Shown: positions 61,438 through 64,000 of the stretch, one piece after another
How positions within the stretch are numbered: position 1 is the first letter of the stretch
Layout of the letters: each line of letters starts with the position of its first letter
Made by a program: the position numbers and the translations under genes
Assembly (NCBI RefSeq): GCF_001347015.1
Contig: NZ_CFGI01000009.1
Location: 1 to 64,000, forward strand
Direction: 5' to 3'
DNA length: 64,000 nt
Origin: Streptococcus pneumoniae
GTDB taxonomy: Bacteria > Bacillota > Bacilli > Lactobacillales > Streptococcaceae
Notes under the pieces: model-generated
Databases searched by the model: none
What the model saw: the letters and a program-made list of their open reading frames with translations, nothing else
What the model was told of the DNA's origin: nothing

Positions 61438-61635
61438 TCAGAGCTTATTATTTTTATGGGAGTCATTGTTCTGCTCAAAAATAGAGTTGAAGCATAAAAA
61501 TAAAACAATACAAACAGATAAATCGAATGGTAAAGGGATAGTAGTCATGTTTAAATCATTGAGAATGCTTAGCAAACTGTAAGAGATGAAGACAATAAAA
61601 TTTATCCTTCTAAAAATGTGTTGCTTATCTAGCAT
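61438..61635 (-). CDS. cibC: Bacteriocin immunity protein CibC
   Basis: A 65-residue membrane protein with two hydrophobic segments (about 11-27 and 36-53). Its ATG overlaps the cibB stop codon (ATGCTAG), so it is translated by coupling and needs no own ribosome site. Position after a two-peptide bacteriocin under a competence cin-box matches cibC, which protects competent pneumococci against CibAB-driven lysis of siblings. Confidence 0.75.
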   Translation of the reverse strand: MLDKQHIFRRINFIVFISYSLLSILNDLNMTTIPLPFDLSVCIVLFLCFNSIFEQNNDSHKNNKL

Positions 61636-61781
61636 GATTTACCAAACTTTTTACGGAGGTCTTTTCCAATGGTATAACCTGCCATAAATAAAGCGATACC
61701 AACACCTACACCAAAGCCACCTTTGATTTCTTGCAATTCCTTATTAGAAATTTCACGATAGTTGTTCAAATCTTTCATCAT
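61629..61781 (-). CDS. cibB: Two-peptide bacteriocin component CibB
   Basis: A 50-residue double-glycine peptide: leader MMKDLNNYREISNKELQEIKGG, core starting FGVGVGIALFMAGYTIG and ending LRKKFGKSC. GxGxG and AxxxG spacing lets helices pack in the membrane, typical of class IIb partners. GGAGGAG precedes the double ATG; the second Met at 61778 is an alternative start. One base separates it from the cibA stop. Confidence 0.82.
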   Translation of the reverse strand: MMKDLNNYREISNKELQEIKGGFGVGVGIALFMAGYTIGKDLRKKFGKSC

Positions 61782-61782
61782 A

Positions 61783-61968
61783 TTAATCTCCTCCTAAAAA
61801 ATAACCAGCTGCCAAACCAGAACCTATAAGTGCTGTTCCACCTGCAATAGCTTTCCAAGATACTGCTACTCCAAAGATAACCAAGGGAGCGAGACCGCCA
61901 TCAATATCTGATAATTCATTTTCAGATAAGGATAAAAATTGATTGTCAAGAACGTCAAAATTTGTCAT
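61783..61968 (-). CDS. cibA: Two-peptide bacteriocin component CibA
   Basis: A 61-residue double-glycine peptide. The leader MTNFDVLDNQFLSLSENELS ends DIDGG; the core LAPLVIFGVAVSWKAIAGGT ends with ALIGSGLAAGYFLGGD, rich in GxxxG. It is the first gene of cibABC, behind AAAGGAGG and a cin-box for the competence sigma factor ComX. The leader would be cleaved by a C39 exporter such as ComA (known for pneumococcus). Together with CibB it kills non-competent siblings and triggers their lysis. Confidence 0.85.
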   Translation of the reverse strand: MTNFDVLDNQFLSLSENELSDIDGGLAPLVIFGVAVSWKAIAGGTALIGSGLAAGYFLGGD

Positions 61969-61990
61969 TGAACTTTCCTCCTTTTTTCTT

Positions 61991-62029
61991 GTTCACTTTT
62001 ATATTCGTAAAAGAAAAGGAAAAGTGAAC
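61991..62029 (-). promoter_or_regulatory. ComX cin-box within an inverted repeat
   Basis: TACGAATA on the minus strand (62002-62009) is the exact combox/cin-box consensus bound by the competence sigma factor. It lies inside the inverted repeat GTTCACTTTT (61991-62000) / AAAAGTGAAC (62020-62029), followed on the plus strand by seven T, which may also act as a terminator in that direction. Confidence 0.85.
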
Positions 62030-62058
62030 ATTTTTTTAAATTATTTTTAGTTAAGTGA

Positions 62059-62083
62059 GGGCATTTTTGTTTGGGGATAAAGA
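62059..62083 (+). repeat. 25-bp direct repeat, copy 2, flanking cib
   Basis: Identical to 61323-61347. Confidence 0.8.
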
Positions 62084-62145
62084 AAATTCCCATGTGCCAG
62101 CTTTTGTAGTATAATAGTAAGCAGACAAAAAGATAGGAATGTGTT

Positions 62146-62829
62146 ATGAAAGTATTAGCTTTTGATACGTCTAGCAAGGCTCTTTCTCTCGCTATTTTAG
62201 AGGACAAGCAGGTTCTTGCTGAGACTACTATTAACATTAAGAAAAATCACAGTATTACCCTTATGCCTGCCATCGATTTTTTGATGGCAAGTTTGGATTG
62301 GACGTCCAAGGATTTGGACCGAATCGTGGTGGCGGAAGGACCAGGTAGCTACACAGGTTTGCGAATTGCAGTAGCAACTGCCAAGACGCTGGCTCACACC
62401 CTGAACATCGAGTTGGTTGGTATGTCTAGCCTCTTGGCTCTGGTGCCCTACCAACAAGAAGGCTTGTTCGTTTCTTTGATGGATGCGCGTCGCAACAATG
62501 TTTACGCAGGATTTTATGAAAATGCCAAACCTGTCATGCCAGAAGCGCACTTACCCTTTGAGCGAGTGATTGAGTTAATCAAGGGTGCTAGTCAGGTTAC
62601 CTTTGTCGGAGAAGTCGGCCCCTTTGTTGAGCAGATTCAAGAACATTTACCAAGGACTAATTATAAAGAAACCTTGCCAAATGCAGCCAATCTTGCTCTT
62701 TTGGCTTGGGATAAGGAAGCAGACTCCTTGCATGACTTTGTGCCGAACTACCTCAAGCGTGTCGAGGCTGAGGAAAACTGGCTCAAGAACCACACCGAGT
62801 CTGGTGAATCCTACATTAAACGCTTATGA
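62146..62829 (+). CDS. tsaB: tRNA t6A synthesis protein TsaB
   Basis: A 227-residue protein of the YeaZ/TsaB family, an inactive ASKHA-fold relative of TsaD. FDTSSKALSLAILED (about 5-19) and VAEGPGSYTGLRIAVATAK (about 64-82) are typical. With TsaD and TsaE it transfers the threonylcarbamoyl group to A37 of ANN-decoding tRNAs. TATAAT at 62110-62115 is its likely -10. It overlaps rimI by 4 bp, so the three genes form one operon. Confidence 0.93.
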   Translation: MKVLAFDTSSKALSLAILEDKQVLAETTINIKKNHSITLMPAIDFLMASLDWTSKDLDRIVVAEGPGSYTGLRIAVATAKTLAHTLNIELVGMSSLLALVPYQQEGLFVSLMDARRNNVYAGFYENAKPVMPEAHLPFERVIELIKGASQVTFVGEVGPFVEQIQEHLPRTNYKETLPNAANLALLAWDKEADSLHDFVPNYLKRVEAEENWLKNHTESGESYIKRL

Positions 62830-63263
62830 TAGAAATCAAACGAATCCAACAGCAGCCTGACTTGGCTCAAGCCATCTACGCTGTGATGGCAGCTGTTTAC
62901 CCAGTCAGTCCTTGGACGCTGGAACAAATTCAAGCAGACCTGGCTCAAGACCAGACTTGGTATGTTCTGGCTTATGATGGGGAAGAAGTGATTGGCTTTC
63001 TAGCTGTGCAGGAGAATCTTTTTGAGGCAGAAGTCCTGCAAATCGCTGTCAAACAAACTTATCAGGGTCAGGGAATTGCATCAGCCTTGTTTGCTCAATT
63101 GCCGACAGACAAGGAGATTTTCCTCGAAGTCAGAAAGTCAAATCAACGAGCGCAAGCATTTTACAAGAAAGAAAAGATGGCAGTCATCGCTGAGAGAAAG
63201 GCCTACTACCATGCCCCAGTCGAGGACGCCATCATCATGAAGAGAGAAATAGATGAAGGATAG
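62826..63263 (+). CDS. rimI: Ribosomal protein S18 alanine N-acetyltransferase
   Basis: A 145-residue GNAT acetyltransferase. The acetyl-CoA loop is [20 protein letters not shown] (about 71-90), followed by [19 protein letters not shown], the usual RimI C-terminal part. The position between tsaB and tsaD is the standard one. It overlaps tsaB by 4 bp and tsaD by 11 bp, suggesting coupled translation. Confidence 0.9.
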
Positions 63264-64000
63264 ATATATTTTAGCATTTGAGACATCCTGTGATGAGACC
63301 AGTGTCGCCGTCTTGAAAAATGACGATGAGCTCTTGTCCAATGTCATTGCCAGTCAAATTGAGAGTCACAAACGTTTTGGGGGCGTAGTGCCAGAAGTAG
63401 CCAGTCGTCACCATGTCGAGGTCATTACAGCCTGTATCGAGGAGGCTCTGGCAGAAGCAGGGATTACCGAAGAGGATGTGACAGCTGTGGCTGTTACCTA
63501 TGGACCAGGCTTGGTCGGAGCCTTGCTAGTTGGTTTGTCAGCTGCCAAGGCTTTTGCTTGGGCTCATGGACTTCCGCTGATTCCTGTTAATCACATGGCT
63601 GGCCACCTCATGGCCGCTCAGAGTGTGGAGCCTTTGGAGTTTCCCTTGCTAGCCCTCTTGGTTAGCGGTGGTCACACAGAGTTGGTTTATGTTTCGGAGG
63701 CTGGTGATTACAAGATTGTTGGGGAAACGCGAGATGACGCGGTTGGTGAGGCCTATGATAAGGTTGGCCGTGTCATGGGCTTGACCTATCCTGCCGGTCG
63801 TGAGATTGACGAGCTAGCTCATCAGGGACAGGATATTTATGATTTTCCTCGTGCCATGATTAAGGAAGATAATCTGGAGTTTTCATTCTCAGGTTTGAAA
63901 TCGGCCTTTATCAATCTTCACCACAATGCCGAGCAAAAGGGAGAAAGCTTGTCCACAGAGGATTTGTGTGCTTCCTTCCAAGCAGCTGTCTTGGATATTC
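63253..64000 (+). CDS. tsaD: tRNA N6-adenosine threonylcarbamoyltransferase TsaD, partial
   Basis: The first 249 codons of TsaD (Gcp) run off the window edge. Seen are [30 protein letters not shown] (about 46-55), the metal motif HMAGHL (about 113-118), VSGGHTELV (about 137-145) and [10 protein letters not shown] (about 212-221). ATG 63253 lies within the end of rimI behind AGAGAG. It is the catalytic subunit of t6A37 formation. About 90 residues are missing at the right edge. Confidence 0.95.

Noticed and set aside
61965-62237. 90-residue minus-strand frame across the cib promoter and tsaB start
   Set aside because: It covers the cin-box and the tsaB start antisense; composition is Lys/Phe-rich noise.

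Overview
The window is chromosomal DNA of a mitis-group Streptococcus, either S. pneumoniae or a close relative such as S. mitis or S. pseudopneumoniae. Evidence for this is the run trhO, sdaAB/AA, a LysM protein, argGH, mnmA, nudix, mnmG, rnjA/rpoY, cibABC and tsaB/rimI/tsaD, together with BOX and RUP repeats, IS1381, a YSIRK-type surface protein and a competence cin-box. I believe two features differ from the pneumococcal reference order: the mannosidase cluster sits only 7 kb from the ngt N-glycan transporter, and only about 150 bp separate argH from mnmA, where pneumococci carry pspA. A non-pneumococcal mitis-group strain is therefore plausible.

Layout. 0.2-7.1 kb: N-glycan trimming genes (GH125, GH38, ROK kinase, GH20). 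7.1-10.5 kb: a compact defence-like islet bounded by a 46-bp direct repeat and two oppositely oriented BOX elements. It holds a type III toxin-antitoxin-like unit (promoter, structured RNA, terminator, ToxN/TenpN-like gene) and a three-gene unit resembling a toxin-antitoxin-chaperone system (ADP-ribosyltransferase-like protein, small protein, SecB-like chaperone) in the CmdT-CmdA-CmdC order. 10.6-14 kb: a surface protein with a G12 tract in its leader and no LPXTG motif. 14-18 kb: the ngtP1-ngtP2-ngtS sugar ABC transporter behind a cre site. 18-33 kb: mostly conserved genes (OFA-type MFS, trhO, a PadR operon, an MFS gene with an apparent 5' frameshift, GT2, a CapD-like dehydratase, HAD phosphatase, serine dehydratase, and a LysM protein with a WalR box).

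33.5-38 kb: an Rgg-type regulator with a divergent 28-residue pheromone-like peptide ending in a Trp-X-Trp motif, followed by a lactococcin-972-type bacteriocin and its ABC/immunity genes. 38-51.5 kb: an AT-rich class II lanthipeptide locus (LanM, LanT, five LanA precursors of which three are near-identical, a 35-residue membrane peptide, an ABC immunity transporter and a two-component system). It matches the known pneumolancidin (pld) type and is littered with IS remnants. Three promoters in it share an operator-like box. 51.6-55 kb: an arginine-related substrate-binding protein, argG and argH. 55-64 kb: mnmA, nudix, mnmG, rnjA-rpoY, the competence-induced two-peptide bacteriocin cibABC, and tsaB-rimI-tsaD (tsaD runs off the end).

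The window therefore holds three separate bacteriocin systems, each with a different regulatory logic (intracellular Rgg pheromone, two-component system, competence sigma factor), plus a likely two-module anti-phage islet. The islet is the least described and most interesting part. All assignments come from reading motifs and context; no database search was run.
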